Part shown: piece by piece, positions 1-8,687 of the stretch
Position numbering within the stretch: the first letter of the stretch is position 1
Layout of the letters: each line of letters opens with the position of its first letter
Position numbers and translations under genes: made by a program
The notes under the pieces: generated by a model
The model's database searches: none
Seen by the model: only the letters and a program-made list of their open reading frames with translations
Told to the model about the DNA's origin: nothing
Assembly: GCF_018596335.1 (NCBI RefSeq)
Contig: NZ_JAHEPS010000001.1
Coordinates: 372,001 to 436,000, forward strand
Length of the DNA stretch: 64,000 nt
Reading direction: 5' to 3'
Origin: Shewanella jiangmenensis
Lineage (GTDB): Bacteria; Pseudomonadota; Gammaproteobacteria; Enterobacterales; Shewanellaceae

Positions 1-67
1 CGTCAAACAGCAGCGAATGAAACTACCGGGCAGCGCCTACGAGCCTTGCTATAAAATTGTGCGATGA
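1..67 (+). CDS. ppnN: PpnN nucleotide 5'-monophosphate nucleosidase, C-terminal end (partial)
   Basis: The reading frame starting at base 2 is open and ends with TGA at 65-67. It encodes about 21 residues containing RMKLPGSAYEPCYKIV, which closely matches the C-terminus of E. coli PpnN (YgdH) as I remember it (RMKLPGSAYIPCYEI). PpnN is a LOG-family enzyme that cleaves purine and pyrimidine nucleoside 5'-monophosphates to base plus ribose 5-phosphate. Only the extreme 3' end lies in the window. The stop overlaps the xni start as ATGA, so the two genes are probably translationally coupled. Confidence 0.85.
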   Translation, partial: VKQQRMKLPGSAYEPCYKIVR

Positions 68-834
68 ATCTGTTACTTATCATTGATGGCCTGAACCTTA
101 TCCGGCGGATCCACGCCGCGCTGCCGGATGAGGCCGACATGGCAGCGCTTGAAGAGCGCTCTGTGCTCGCCTGTCGTAAGTTGCTGCGCGGCCACAGCCC
201 CAGCCACTGTGCCATCGTCTGGGACGGCGACGCCATTTCCTGGCGAAAACAATTGTACGAAGACTACAAAAAAGGCCGCAAACCCATGCCGGATGCCCTG
301 GCACAGGGGCTGCCTGCCCTGCGTGAAAAGCTAACGCCCCTTGGGGTTAATTCGGTGTTTGCCGAATCCGAAGCTGATGATGTTATCGCCACCCTCGCCA
401 CCAAGCTTGTCAGCCACGGCGGTGAGGCGATTATCGTGTCCACCGACAAGGGGTTATTGCAGCTGCAGTCGCCGAAAATTCGCCAGTGGGATCACTTCGC
501 CGGCCAGTTTATGGATATCGAAGCCTTTGAAAACAAGCTGGGGATTGAGCGGCATCAATACCTTGATTACCTAGCGCTTTGCGGCGACAGCGGCAATAAG
601 ATCCCGGGCGTGCCCGGCATTGGCCCCAAGTCGGCGGGCGAGCTGCTTCGCACCTATCGCAGTATCGCAAACCTGTATCACTCCCTTGGCACCTTAGGCC
701 CCCGTCAGGCGCAAAAACTGCGTGACGGCCGCGAGCTTGCGCGCATGAGTTACCGCCTTGCCAGGCTGCAAACCGATCTGCCGCTGAGTCTGAAGTTGAG
801 TGACCTTCGTACGCTTTCAAACCTTACCGGCTAA
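64..834 (+). CDS. xni: Flap endonuclease Xni (exonuclease IX homologue)
   Basis: The 256-residue product has the 5'-3' exonuclease/FEN fold of the small Xni proteins found next to ppnN. The N-terminal metal-binding Asp is at residue 8 in LIIDGLN, a second acidic cluster is in SEADDVIATLA, the STDKGLLQL strand follows, and a helix-hairpin-helix DNA-binding motif (IPGVPGIGPKSAGELL) starts at about residue 180. The length is normal for the family. Xni binds DNA flaps and lacks the polymerase domain of PolA. No good ribosome binding site precedes the ATG, which overlaps the ppnN stop by four bases (ATGA), so translation probably depends on re-initiation from ppnN. It is followed by a 181-base gap before the next gene. 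Confidence 0.95.
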   Translation: MNLLLIIDGLNLIRRIHAALPDEADMAALEERSVLACRKLLRGHSPSHCAIVWDGDAISWRKQLYEDYKKGRKPMPDALAQGLPALREKLTPLGVNSVFAESEADDVIATLATKLVSHGGEAIIVSTDKGLLQLQSPKIRQWDHFAGQFMDIEAFENKLGIERHQYLDYLALCGDSGNKIPGVPGIGPKSAGELLRTYRSIANLYHSLGTLGPRQAQKLRDGRELARMSYRLARLQTDLPLSLKLSDLRTLSNLTG

Positions 835-1015
835 GAACATCGGCCCGCACCGTAGCATCGCCCAACATACCAGCAAGCATGCGGCAAAGAGTCAAATCCG
901 CGGGTAATTTTGTAACAAATGCTACACGGCGTTTACCAGCAAGGCGCCTTGCAGTATCTTTATCCGAAAATCTGCCACAGTTTGGCCGTGGCGGCGCAAG
1001 GAAAAGGATCTGAAT

Positions 1016-1405
1016 ATGAGTAGCAAGGCACCCGTGGTGATAGGCTCAGTTTTCGCAGCGTATCTGGCATTTGTCGGCGTTGTCGCCATTGGCTATGAAC
1101 CAACACCTGACGACATGGATTGGGAAGACAGGCAGGTGTTCAACAACAAGGCACTGGCAGAATTGGCCATAGGGCAAGATCTGGTCAGCGTTAAATCCCT
1201 GCTGGGCTCACCGGATTTCAGCGAAGCCAAGTCAATCAAAGACAGCGCCATGCAGGTGCTTTTTTACCGCACTCACCATGAGAAATCCGACGGCGTGACC
1301 ACCAAAGATGAATGCACGCCGCTGATATTTAAAAACAATCAGCTGATTGCCTGGGGCAGTGACACCTACAAGCAGTACCTCGCCGAGCCGGTAGCAGGCT
1401 TGTAA
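1016..1405 (+). CDS. DUF3192 family protein
   Basis: This 129-residue protein starts with an N-terminal hydrophobic segment (about residues 7-26) that could be an uncleaved anchor or a signal. The rest resembles the DUF3192 domain, a small SmpA/BamE-like alpha-beta fold: note IGQDLVSVKSLLGSPDFSE, which has the typical helix-turn-LGxPxx shape, followed by beta strands (VLFYRTHH, TPLIFKNNQLIAWG). Function is unknown. The ATG has a clear AAGGA site 7 bases upstream. It lies alone between xni and a convergent peptidase gene, and ends in a shared bidirectional terminator. Confidence 0.8.
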   Translation: MSSKAPVVIGSVFAAYLAFVGVVAIGYEPTPDDMDWEDRQVFNNKALAELAIGQDLVSVKSLLGSPDFSEAKSIKDSAMQVLFYRTHHEKSDGVTTKDECTPLIFKNNQLIAWGSDTYKQYLAEPVAGL

Positions 1406-1484
1406 GCCCTAACCCGGAGTCGAGTGAGACGTACACAGCAATCAAGCATCACTCTCACATTTTCGCGCTCAACATTCACCACAG

Positions 1485-1513
1485 AAAAAGCCGCCCCATT
1501 GGGCGGCTTTTTT
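1485..1513. terminator. Bidirectional rho-independent terminator
   Basis: A 10-bp stem (AAAGCCGCCC with its complement) closes a 4-base loop and is flanked by A and T runs on the two sides. It serves the DUF3192 gene on the plus strand and the S9 peptidase on the minus strand. Confidence 0.9.
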
Positions 1514-1529
1514 GCGTCAAGGTACGCGG

Positions 1530-4385
1530 TTACTGCTCGTCGCTGGAATATTCACGATAGGGCTCGCCCTGCTTCAGCCACTCGGGCGCAGCGGCGCCTT
1601 TGAGGTAGTGGTCGAAGTATTCCTTCATTCGGATGCTGTAATCCAGTTTGTTGCCATATTGCTTGAGATGATGCGGCTCACCTTCATACTGCAGCAATAC
1701 CACATCTTTACCGGCGCGGCGCATGGCAAGGTAAATCTCAACCCCCTGCTCCCAGGGCACCGCATCGTCTTTGTCGCCAAACATGATCATCATCGGCGTT
1801 TTGATTCTGTCGACATAAAACACCGGTGAGTTTTCAACGTACTTGAGCGGCGCCTCCATCAGGCTCTCGCCGATGCGGCTTTGGCCGGTTTCATACTGGA
1901 ACTGACGCGCAAGGCCAGTGCCGTGGCGAATGCCGCTGTAGGCGCTGGTCATGTTGCCCACCGGCGCGCCACTGACTGCTGCGGCAAAGATATTGGTCTG
2001 GGTGATGGCAAACGCCGTTTGATAGCCGCCCCATGAGTGACCCTGTATGCCCACAGCCTTGGGATCAGCAATGCCCATGTCGATAAGCTTTTGCACGCCC
2101 GAGGTCAGCGCCTGCACCGAGCTGTTGCCGGGGTAACCGATTTCAAAGCGGATATCCGGCAGGAAGATTGCGTAGCCCTGGTTGGCGTACCAGGCAAAGT
2201 TAGGTCTGTGGGTGACTGTCATGTCCGGGAAAGCGTGCAGACGGTCACTCATAAAGCGGTAGAAATACACCAGCACCGGGTAGCGTTTACCGCTCTCGTA
2301 GCCGGCAGGCTTAATCAGCACGCCATCAAGCTTTTTACCGTCGGTGTTGGTCCAGTGCACCAATTCAGCTTTGCCCCAGCCAAAGGCCTTGCGCTGGGCA
2401 TCAAGCTCAGTCAGGCGACGGGCACTGTCCACATCCAGAAGGTCAGCGGCATAAAGGTCGGGAAAACGGTCGTAACGCTCACGGCTGAATACCACTGTCT
2501 CGGCATTTTTGGCGCGGCCAAGCACGGTAAGCTTTTCATCGTTGGCAACCAGGGTTTTTACGCTCTTTTTGCCAAGGTCGAGGCGATAAAAGCCATCTGC
2601 CTTGCTGCGTTCGTTGTAACCGGACAGCAGCAGCGCTTCATTCGCGCCTGTGGTGGCAGGTGCCGCAGTTTTATCTTCATACAGGCCCTGCACCCGATAG
2701 CTGATGCCATCCTTGCGACCGTCAGTGAGCTTCAGCGCGTTAGCGCCGGTGCTGGCAAACTGCCAGATATCGTACTTGTCGTACACCAGCAGCGCCGACT
2801 CATCCTTAAGCCAGGGGCCAAAGCCATAACCCGGCGCATCGGATGGATAATCATGATCTTCATCGGCAAAAGGCACATTAAGGCTCGCATTCAGCACCTT
2901 GGTATTGCCACTTGCCACATCAACGAGATGAATCTTGCCTTCGCGGAAAAATGCGCCGTAACGGCCGTTGGGCGAAATGCTTGGCTCAGCCTGGCTGGCT
3001 TGCCTGCGGGCAATAAGATGACGCTCGCCGCTTAAGGTATCAATCAGGTAAAAATCGCTGAAAAATCCGGCCCAGGTGATTTCTTTAAGATAAGGCTCAC
3101 TGGATTGCCCCAGCACAAAGCGGCCGTATTCAATGCTGCCAACTTCCGGCAGGTCCGGCGTGGCCAACTGCACCACATTGCCGGGCGTTAAGTGCCACAC
3201 GGCCTGCAGGGTTTGTTTTTTAAGCTTTTCAAAGGTTTTGATTTCGTGCGGTTTTATCCGGCTATCTTCACCGTGCCACAGTTTCAGGCCACGGCTGTCG
3301 CGGATGGTGTCCACATCAAACAAATCTGCCTCGGCGGTGAACTTTTTAAGGCTCAGCACCTTACTGACTTCCGGTACAGTACCGAAATACAGCCGCTCGC
3401 CGTCGTTCGAAAACGCAAGGGTTGAATACTGGTTCAGGCTCCAGCCCTGGGGGTGGGTTGCAAAGCTTGCGCTGCCGCTGCGGATAACACCCAAACGATA
3501 GGCACGCTCCTCGATGCGAGTCTCGGCAAGACCTGCGCTGAATGCGATAGCGCTGCCATCGGCGCTGAGCGCAACCGCGCCAAGCTGCTCGGAATCGGAT
3601 TCATAAGCGGTGTTTACGGTCAGCCCATCGATGGCAACGCTTTGCAGCTGATGACGCTTGGCGGCGATATCATTGATAACCACAGCCGCAATGTTCCCTT
3701 TTTTATCAAAGGCATAGGCTGTTACATCGTTAAAATCGACGCGTTTGTCGCTGCCAAGGGCGAGCAGTGTTAACTTGGCGCCTTTGTCTTCTTTGGCAAT
3801 CTTGGGCTTGGCGGCTTTATTTTCAGGCTCAGCTTTACTCATGGGCTCAGCTTTGGCGCTGCTTTCGCTGCCGGACTGTGCCTGCGCTTTATCGGTTTTA
3901 TCCTCAGCCTTGTCTTTTTTGTCCTCTTCAGGCTCAAACCAGATACTGAGCACCTTGCCGGACGGGTCAAAAGCGAACTCCTTTACCTGCTCAAAACGCT
4001 GCTCTTTACCACTGGCAACCTCAACCAACACCATGCCTGATTTGAGTTTTTTCTTGGCTTTGGCATCGCTGGTTTCTTTAGCAAGCAGCGAAGGTTCAAG
4101 CTTCATGGCCACAAAACGGCCATCTGCGCTCACCACAGGCGCAGAGGCGCCGGCAATGCTAAGCTCAGGTTTACCCTTGGTGCCCCTGATAAGCGTGCGG
4201 GAGTCGCCCCGGTCGGGAGTCACTTCTACCGCCAGCAGGTTGCCATTGTCTGCCAGAACAGGTTTTTTTAAGGATTCAAACTTCATGATGTCCTGCACCG
4301 TCATGTCTGCTGCAGTAACAGACATGGCCGGCAACGCAAGCCCGGCGGCACTTGCGAGGGCACAAAGGAGAGTTGAAGGCTTCAA
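1530..4385 (-). CDS. Secreted S9 family prolyl oligopeptidase-like peptidase
   Basis: The 951-residue product has a signal peptide (about residues 1-26, ending MSVTAA), a long WD-like beta-propeller region, and a C-terminal alpha/beta hydrolase of the S9 family. The serine nucleophile is in GHSWGG, the acid in FGDKDDAVPW and the histidine in GEPHHLKQ. It probably degrades peptides in the periplasm. The start appears to be TTG at 4385, with GAGG seven bases upstream; no ATG gives a better signal peptide. At about residues 150-205 the propeller is interrupted by a Lys/Glu/Ala/Asp-rich low-complexity stretch. It diverges from isocitrate dehydrogenase across 249 bases. Confidence 0.9.
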   Translation of the reverse strand: MKPSTLLCALASAAGLALPAMSVTAADMTVQDIMKFESLKKPVLADNGNLLAVEVTPDRGDSRTLIRGTKGKPELSIAGASAPVVSADGRFVAMKLEPSLLAKETSDAKAKKKLKSGMVLVEVASGKEQRFEQVKEFAFDPSGKVLSIWFEPEEDKKDKAEDKTDKAQAQSGSESSAKAEPMSKAEPENKAAKPKIAKEDKGAKLTLLALGSDKRVDFNDVTAYAFDKKGNIAAVVINDIAAKRHQLQSVAIDGLTVNTAYESDSEQLGAVALSADGSAIAFSAGLAETRIEERAYRLGVIRSGSASFATHPQGWSLNQYSTLAFSNDGERLYFGTVPEVSKVLSLKKFTAEADLFDVDTIRDSRGLKLWHGEDSRIKPHEIKTFEKLKKQTLQAVWHLTPGNVVQLATPDLPEVGSIEYGRFVLGQSSEPYLKEITWAGFFSDFYLIDTLSGERHLIARRQASQAEPSISPNGRYGAFFREGKIHLVDVASGNTKVLNASLNVPFADEDHDYPSDAPGYGFGPWLKDESALLVYDKYDIWQFASTGANALKLTDGRKDGISYRVQGLYEDKTAAPATTGANEALLLSGYNERSKADGFYRLDLGKKSVKTLVANDEKLTVLGRAKNAETVVFSRERYDRFPDLYAADLLDVDSARRLTELDAQRKAFGWGKAELVHWTNTDGKKLDGVLIKPAGYESGKRYPVLVYFYRFMSDRLHAFPDMTVTHRPNFAWYANQGYAIFLPDIRFEIGYPGNSSVQALTSGVQKLIDMGIADPKAVGIQGHSWGGYQTAFAITQTNIFAAAVSGAPVGNMTSAYSGIRHGTGLARQFQYETGQSRIGESLMEAPLKYVENSPVFYVDRIKTPMMIMFGDKDDAVPWEQGVEIYLAMRRAGKDVVLLQYEGEPHHLKQYGNKLDYSIRMKEYFDHYLKGAAAPEWLKQGEPYREYSSDEQ

Positions 4386-4634
4386 AGGTCGTCCTCTTAT
4401 TGGTTGTTATTCGACTAAAGTAGACTTTTTAAGGCTTAGGCTTTGAATCATCTTTCATAGCCTTGATTTTTGCATGTTAGCCTACAGAAAAAACCGAGTG
4501 TTTGCTCACCTTTTCCTGTGAAAAGTGTATAAAAGTGTTTAAACTAAACTAGACATAAATCACATAATTCCAGTCCAGTTTCCGCTTGCGGAAACCGACA
4601 ATTGCAGTAACCACCAACCGTGGAAGGAATATCC

Positions 4635-5642
4635 ATGTCCAAAAGAACAATTACCGTGATCCCGGGTGACGGGATCGGCCCAAGCATCATTGACTCCGCC
4701 CTTAAAATCCTCGACAAAGCGGGCTGCGACTTCGAATACGAATTCGCCGATGCAGGCCTCACGGCACTGGAAAAGCACGGTGAATTGCTGCCTCAGCGCA
4801 CGCTGGATCTGATCGAAAAAAACCGTATCACCCTTAAAGGCCCACTGACCACTCCGGTTGGTGAAGGCTTTACTTCCATCAACGTGACTCTGCGTAAAAA
4901 GTTCAGCCTGTACGCCAACGTGCGTCCGGTGAACTCTTTCAAAGGCACCCAGGCCAGATACGACAATATCGACATCATCACAGTACGTGAAAACACTGAA
5001 GGCATGTATTCTGGCCACGGTCAGAAAGTGTCTGAAGATGGCTCAGTTGCCGAAGCCACCAGTATCATCACCCGTCAGGGCGCCGAGCAGATCACCACCT
5101 TCGCTTACGAGCTGGCACGCAAAGAAGGCCGTAAAAAGGTCACTATCGTGCACAAGGCCAACATCATGAAGTCCACCTCAGGCCTGTTCCTGAAAGTGGC
5201 CCGTGAAGTGAGCCAGCGCTACCCTGACATCACCACCGAAGAAATGATCGTGGACGCCACCTGCATGAAGCTGGTGATGAACCCTGAAAACTTCGACGTG
5301 ATAGTAACCACCAACCTGTTTGGCGACATCCTGTCGGATCTGTGTGCAGGTCTGGTTGGCGGTCTGGGTATGGCTCCGGGTGCCAACATCGGTGCCGGCG
5401 CCGCGATTTTCGAAGCTGTGCATGGCAGCGCGCCGGACATCGCCGGTAAGAACCTTGCCAACCCTACTTCAGTAATTCTGGCCTCAGTGCAGATGCTTGA
5501 GTATCTGGGCATGGCCGACAAAGCCGAAGCCATCCGCAGCGCCGTTGCTGCCGTGATTGAAGAAGGCGATCGCACTACCCGTGACCTCGGCGGTACCCAT
5601 GGCACCACCGACTTCACCCAGGCAGTACTCGACAGACTCTGA
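4635..5642 (+). CDS. icd: NAD-type isocitrate dehydrogenase
   Basis: The 335-residue protein belongs to the isocitrate/isopropylmalate dehydrogenase family, with the start IPGDGIGPSI, the substrate loop (RPVNSF, then ENTEGMYSGH), the catalytic region VHKANIMKST and the nucleotide-binding region GSAPDIAGKNLANP. The length and the short N-terminus are those of the homo-oligomeric NAD-dependent subtype rather than the 416-residue NADP enzyme of E. coli; cofactor preference is inferred from the subfamily, not proven. It oxidises isocitrate to 2-oxoglutarate in the TCA cycle. The true start is ATG at 4635, with GGAAGGA about 6 bases upstream; an in-frame GTG at 4620 lacks such a site. A strong terminator follows. 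Confidence 0.9.
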   Translation: MSKRTITVIPGDGIGPSIIDSALKILDKAGCDFEYEFADAGLTALEKHGELLPQRTLDLIEKNRITLKGPLTTPVGEGFTSINVTLRKKFSLYANVRPVNSFKGTQARYDNIDIITVRENTEGMYSGHGQKVSEDGSVAEATSIITRQGAEQITTFAYELARKEGRKKVTIVHKANIMKSTSGLFLKVAREVSQRYPDITTEEMIVDATCMKLVMNPENFDVIVTTNLFGDILSDLCAGLVGGLGMAPGANIGAGAAIFEAVHGSAPDIAGKNLANPTSVILASVQMLEYLGMADKAEAIRSAVAAVIEEGDRTTRDLGGTHGTTDFTQAVLDRL

Positions 5643-5700
5643 TCTGTAAGCTGTAACTGGCAAAGAGCAACCTGCAAAGTTGCTGACAAACGTTACTGAC

Positions 5701-5735
5701 AAAAAAGGATGAGCCCCGCTCATCCTTTTTTATTT
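5701..5735 (+). terminator. Rho-independent terminator after icd
   Basis: A 13-bp stem of A6-GGATGAG and its complement with a 5-base loop ends in a T run. It lies about 60 bases past the icd stop. Confidence 0.92.
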
Positions 5736-6199
5736 GCGCCCCGCGAACTGTTGCGCCCTGCTCAACGCGAATGCCACACCTGCTCTGCAACACGAGCGCC
5801 AGGTCGCAATTCATTTGTCAGTTCAAGCTTAAATCCAAGTCTCTGGCCAAGTCTCAGTTCAAGCCACAGCGCAAACCTCTGTCCAAGCCACAGTTCAAAC
5901 GGCAATTCAAGCCGCGTCTTAATACCCATTCAGGGCAAACGATACTGCGCGGCAGCTTGCATCAACAGCGCCAAAGCTTAACAAGAGCCTGACCGTGACA
6001 AACCCAAAACACCACAAAATCTCACAACGCCTCACAAAAGTTAATTCACACATACCGATGTAACTCTTTGTATCATTTAGCTGTTTCAACTGTACCGCCA
6101 ATTGCCTGCCATCGCCAATCCCTGCACAATGCGGCACCTGCCCACGCTGGCAGCGGCATAAAAAGCAGTCGCCCCCCAGGGTGCTCCAAGGGATATAAA
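5736..6199. other. Gene-free region between icd and the cyclophilin gene
   Basis: No convincing gene is present. The first part carries a 12-bp-period tandem repeat (listed separately). The rest is AT-richer and presumably holds the promoter of the cyclophilin gene; I could not assign -35 and -10 boxes with confidence. A weak open frame (5771-5992) exists only because the repeat unit is a multiple of three and lacks stops. Confidence 0.6.
5825..5920 (+). repeat. Degenerate 12-bp tandem repeat, 8 units
   Basis: Eight consecutive 12-base units can be read in register, for example AAGTCTCTGGCC, AAGTCTCAGTTC, AAGCCACAGCGC, AAACCTCTGTCC, AAGCCACAGTTC and AAACGGCAATTC. Each begins AAG/AAA and has a C-rich or CAG core. 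Units 5 and 3 are nearly identical, so duplication rather than chance is likely. Confidence 0.8.
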
Positions 6200-6823
6200 A
6201 TGAAAAAAATAATGGGACTTTTACTGTGCAGCCAATTGGTTGCCTGTGGCGGCAGTGACAGCGGCGATAACGGTACCACAGAGCCGCCGGTCACCGATAA
6301 ACCAGTCAGCATGAAAATCGATGTCTGTTACCTGATGAGTACCAATCTTGGCGACATGACCCTGGGTATCGACCTGACCAACACACCTATCAGCGGCAAA
6401 AACTTCAAACAATACGTCGATAAAGGTTTTTACAACGGCACCCTGTTCCACCGCGCCGTGAGCAACTTTGTGGTTCAGGGCGGCGGCTTTACCTCCGGCC
6501 TTAAGCCCAAGGCCGGCGATGCGCCAATCAAAAATGAAGCCCGCGTTGGCCTCAGCAACGAGCGCGGCACCCTTGCCATGGCCCGCACCTCAGCCCCCGA
6601 CAGCGCCACCTCGCAGTTTTACATCAACGTACTGAATAACCCGCAGCTGGACTATTCTGCCAGCAACCATGGTTATGCGGTATTCGGCAAGGTACTGTCA
6701 GGCATGGAAGTGGCCGACCAAATCAGCATAGCGCCGGTTCATAACGTCAATGGTTTCAGCCATGTGCCGGTCACCGAGATAGTGATAAATACCGTCGCCG
6801 AAGTGAATTGTCCGGCTAGCTAA
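6200..6823 (+). CDS. Lipoprotein cyclophilin-type peptidyl-prolyl isomerase
   Basis: The 207-residue product begins with a lipoprotein signal with lipobox LVAC and the lipidated Cys at residue 16, then a Gly/Ser/Thr linker, then a full cyclophilin domain (LGDMTLGIDLTNTPISGKNF, LFHRAVSNFVVQGGGF, TSQFYINVLNN). It should catalyse proline isomerisation in the periplasm while tethered to a membrane. Residue 17 is Gly, not Asp, which by the usual rule favours the outer membrane. The ATG at 6200 gives the lipoprotein signal; an upstream in-frame extension has no such feature. It is a single-gene unit converging on rlmM. Confidence 0.9.
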   Translation: MKKIMGLLLCSQLVACGGSDSGDNGTTEPPVTDKPVSMKIDVCYLMSTNLGDMTLGIDLTNTPISGKNFKQYVDKGFYNGTLFHRAVSNFVVQGGGFTSGLKPKAGDAPIKNEARVGLSNERGTLAMARTSAPDSATSQFYINVLNNPQLDYSASNHGYAVFGKVLSGMEVADQISIAPVHNVNGFSHVPVTEIVINTVAEVNCPAS

Positions 6824-6905
6824 CGCATTGGCATTACGGTCTTTAATAACGATGAAGGCCAGCAGGGACTTCATCCATCTGAAGACTTGCCCATGTTGAA
6901 AACAA

Positions 6906-6928
6906 TAAAGGCGCCGAAGGCGCCTTTA
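6906..6928. terminator. Bidirectional terminator-like hairpin
   Basis: A 10-bp stem (TAAAGGCGCC) with a 3-base GAA loop sits between the convergent cyclophilin and rlmM genes. The A/T flanks are short, so termination efficiency is less certain than for other hairpins here. Confidence 0.7.
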
Positions 6929-6972
6929 ATCACGCTACTGAGACCAACTCAGCCTGTGCAGCGCAAGCGCTG

Positions 6973-8058
6973 TTAAATCCAGGGCGAGCTTGGTCTTAAC
7001 CACAGGTGCACTGTCACTTCATCGCGGTCGTGGTACAGGTGTTTACAGGCCAGATGAAACTCGTGGATGCCGTTTTCCTTGAGGATGGCATGCATGTTGG
7101 CGAGGATCTGCGACACTTCTTTATAGCGGCTTTTCATCGGCAGCTTGAGGTTAAAAATCGCCTCTTTAAACCAGCCCTGGATGGCCCAATGTTCCATCAG
7201 CTCGGCAACACGGGCGGGTTTTTCCACCATGTCACACACCAGCCAGTACACGTTGCGCTTGAGTGGCTCGAACTTAAAACCGTCGGCGCGGTGATGGGTG
7301 ACCTGGCCGGAATCCATCAGTTTTTCATTCATCGGGCCGTTATCAATGGCCTGTACCATCATGCCACGGCGCACCAGCTGATAAGTCCAGCCGCCGGGGC
7401 AGGCACCCAGATCCACGGCATTGAGACCGCTGCGAAGGCGGATTTCATGCTCTTCACGCGGGATGAAGTGGATGAAGGCCTCATCAAGCTTCAGCGTGGA
7501 GCGGCTCGGCGCATCAGACGGGAACTTAAGCCGTGGAATGCCCATATAGTGAGGCGAGCTGTTGTTTGACAGCGAATAGCCCACAAAGGCCTTGCCGGAG
7601 CCAACAAAACACACGTGAATGATGGGGCGGCGCGCATGTTCTTTATCAAGCAAAGAGCCTTGCTTTTTCAGCGCCTGACGCAGCGGCACAGTAAACTTGC
7701 GGCAAAACGCCGATAGCTCTTTTGCCTCGTTGGTGTCGGGGGTTTCGACCCTAAGCTCGCCAGCGCGCTCCACGCCCGCGAGCGCGGCCGAAATGGGGCT
7801 CACTCGGTCTTCCGGCGGCAAATCACTGATAAGGTCGCCACAGGCGAACATTTGTCTGGCAAACACCAGCGAATCCAGCGGCAGATCTTTGGCGAGGCGA
7901 TCACCATCGTCATCGGCAAAGCCCTGGAACACCACAAAGGCGTCGTCATTGTTGGCTTTGACAAAGCCGCCTATGCCCAATTCACCGGCACGCTGCTGGA
8001 TTTCGGCGGCGCAGTCTTTCTCGTAACCGGCGCGGCAATATAAAAACAGGTTTTTCAT
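6973..8058 (-). CDS. rlmM: 23S rRNA 2'-O-ribose C2498 methyltransferase RlmM
   Basis: This 361-residue protein matches RlmM (YgdE) in length and sequence. The N-terminal THUMP-like part begins MKNLFLYCRAGYEKDCAAEI, and the C-terminal Rossmann methyltransferase carries the SAM motif DLGACPGGWTYQL at about residue 214. It methylates the ribose of C2498 in 23S rRNA using S-adenosylmethionine. It is the last gene of a minus-strand group gcvA, hydrolase, ygdD, rlmM, the same order as the enterobacterial gcvA-ygdD-rlmM block with one insertion. A 187-base gap separates it from ygdD, so it may also have its own promoter. Confidence 0.96.
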   Translation of the reverse strand: MKNLFLYCRAGYEKDCAAEIQQRAGELGIGGFVKANNDDAFVVFQGFADDDGDRLAKDLPLDSLVFARQMFACGDLISDLPPEDRVSPISAALAGVERAGELRVETPDTNEAKELSAFCRKFTVPLRQALKKQGSLLDKEHARRPIIHVCFVGSGKAFVGYSLSNNSSPHYMGIPRLKFPSDAPSRSTLKLDEAFIHFIPREEHEIRLRSGLNAVDLGACPGGWTYQLVRRGMMVQAIDNGPMNEKLMDSGQVTHHRADGFKFEPLKRNVYWLVCDMVEKPARVAELMEHWAIQGWFKEAIFNLKLPMKSRYKEVSQILANMHAILKENGIHEFHLACKHLYHDRDEVTVHLWLRPSSPWI

Positions 8059-8245
8059 CGGAGTTCTTCGTTGATACTGGCAGGAAGGCGGCCAGCTGTG
8101 GCCGTCCTTGTTCTCTCATCTACGCTTCGAAAGAACCGTTTCGAACGGGAAATGTCGTTCGATAACCTTCTATCGATAAATCGTGTCAAATTCGCTAATG
8201 GCGCCGAGTATACCACAGCCTGCGGGCTTGGATCTCACCCCGCTA

Positions 8246-8632
8246 TCAATTGCCGCCAATCACCCGATGACGCCACACGGCGGCGCCAAGGAGCAGCCAG
8301 CCAAGCAAAAAGCAGGTGCCGCCCATGGGGGTGATGGGCCCCCACCACTTGGCGCCTGTGAGCACCATGGCATACAGGGAGCCAGAAAACAGCGCCATGC
8401 CGGCGATAAAAAAGCCCGCGGCCCAGCCAAGCAATCTGGATGGCACATACTGCCAGGCAAGCGCCACCGCTATCACCGCAAAGGTATGGTAAAACTGATA
8501 TTCCACCCCGAGTTTGAATACCGACACCATCTCGGCCGATACCAGATTTTTAAGGCCATGGGCACCAAAAGCGCCAAGGGCGACCGCCAAAAAACCACTG
8601 ACCGATGCAAATAAAAACAGGCCTCTGTTCAC
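8246..8632 (-). CDS. ygdD: DUF423 family inner membrane protein YgdD
   Basis: The 128-residue protein has four predicted transmembrane helices and the DUF423 signature: FGAHGLK near the N-terminus, YQFYHTFAV in the middle and ITPMGGTCFLLGW near the end. Its function is not established. The start is taken as GTG at 8632 because AAGGAG lies 6 bases upstream; the longer frame beginning at 8650 would place that site inside the gene. Its position between gcvA and rlmM matches E. coli ygdD. Confidence 0.88.
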   Translation of the reverse strand: MNRGLFLFASVSGFLAVALGAFGAHGLKNLVSAEMVSVFKLGVEYQFYHTFAVIAVALAWQYVPSRLLGWAAGFFIAGMALFSGSLYAMVLTGAKWWGPITPMGGTCFLLGWLLLGAAVWRHRVIGGN

Positions 8633-8687
8633 GCATTTCTCCTTAATCACTGTAAAGGCGGCGCCTGAGTGTGTACGGGTTGTCCCA

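Noticed and set aside
2037..3035. 332-codon open frame on the plus strand inside the S9 peptidase gene
   Set aside because: The opposite-strand peptidase has all expected motifs over this interval; the frame is a codon-bias shadow.
5771..5992. A 73-codon Lys/Gln/Phe-rich open frame over the 12-bp repeat
   Set aside because: It has no ribosome binding site, its sequence is dictated by the repeat, and the ends lie in unrelated sequence. I treat it as a by-product of the array.
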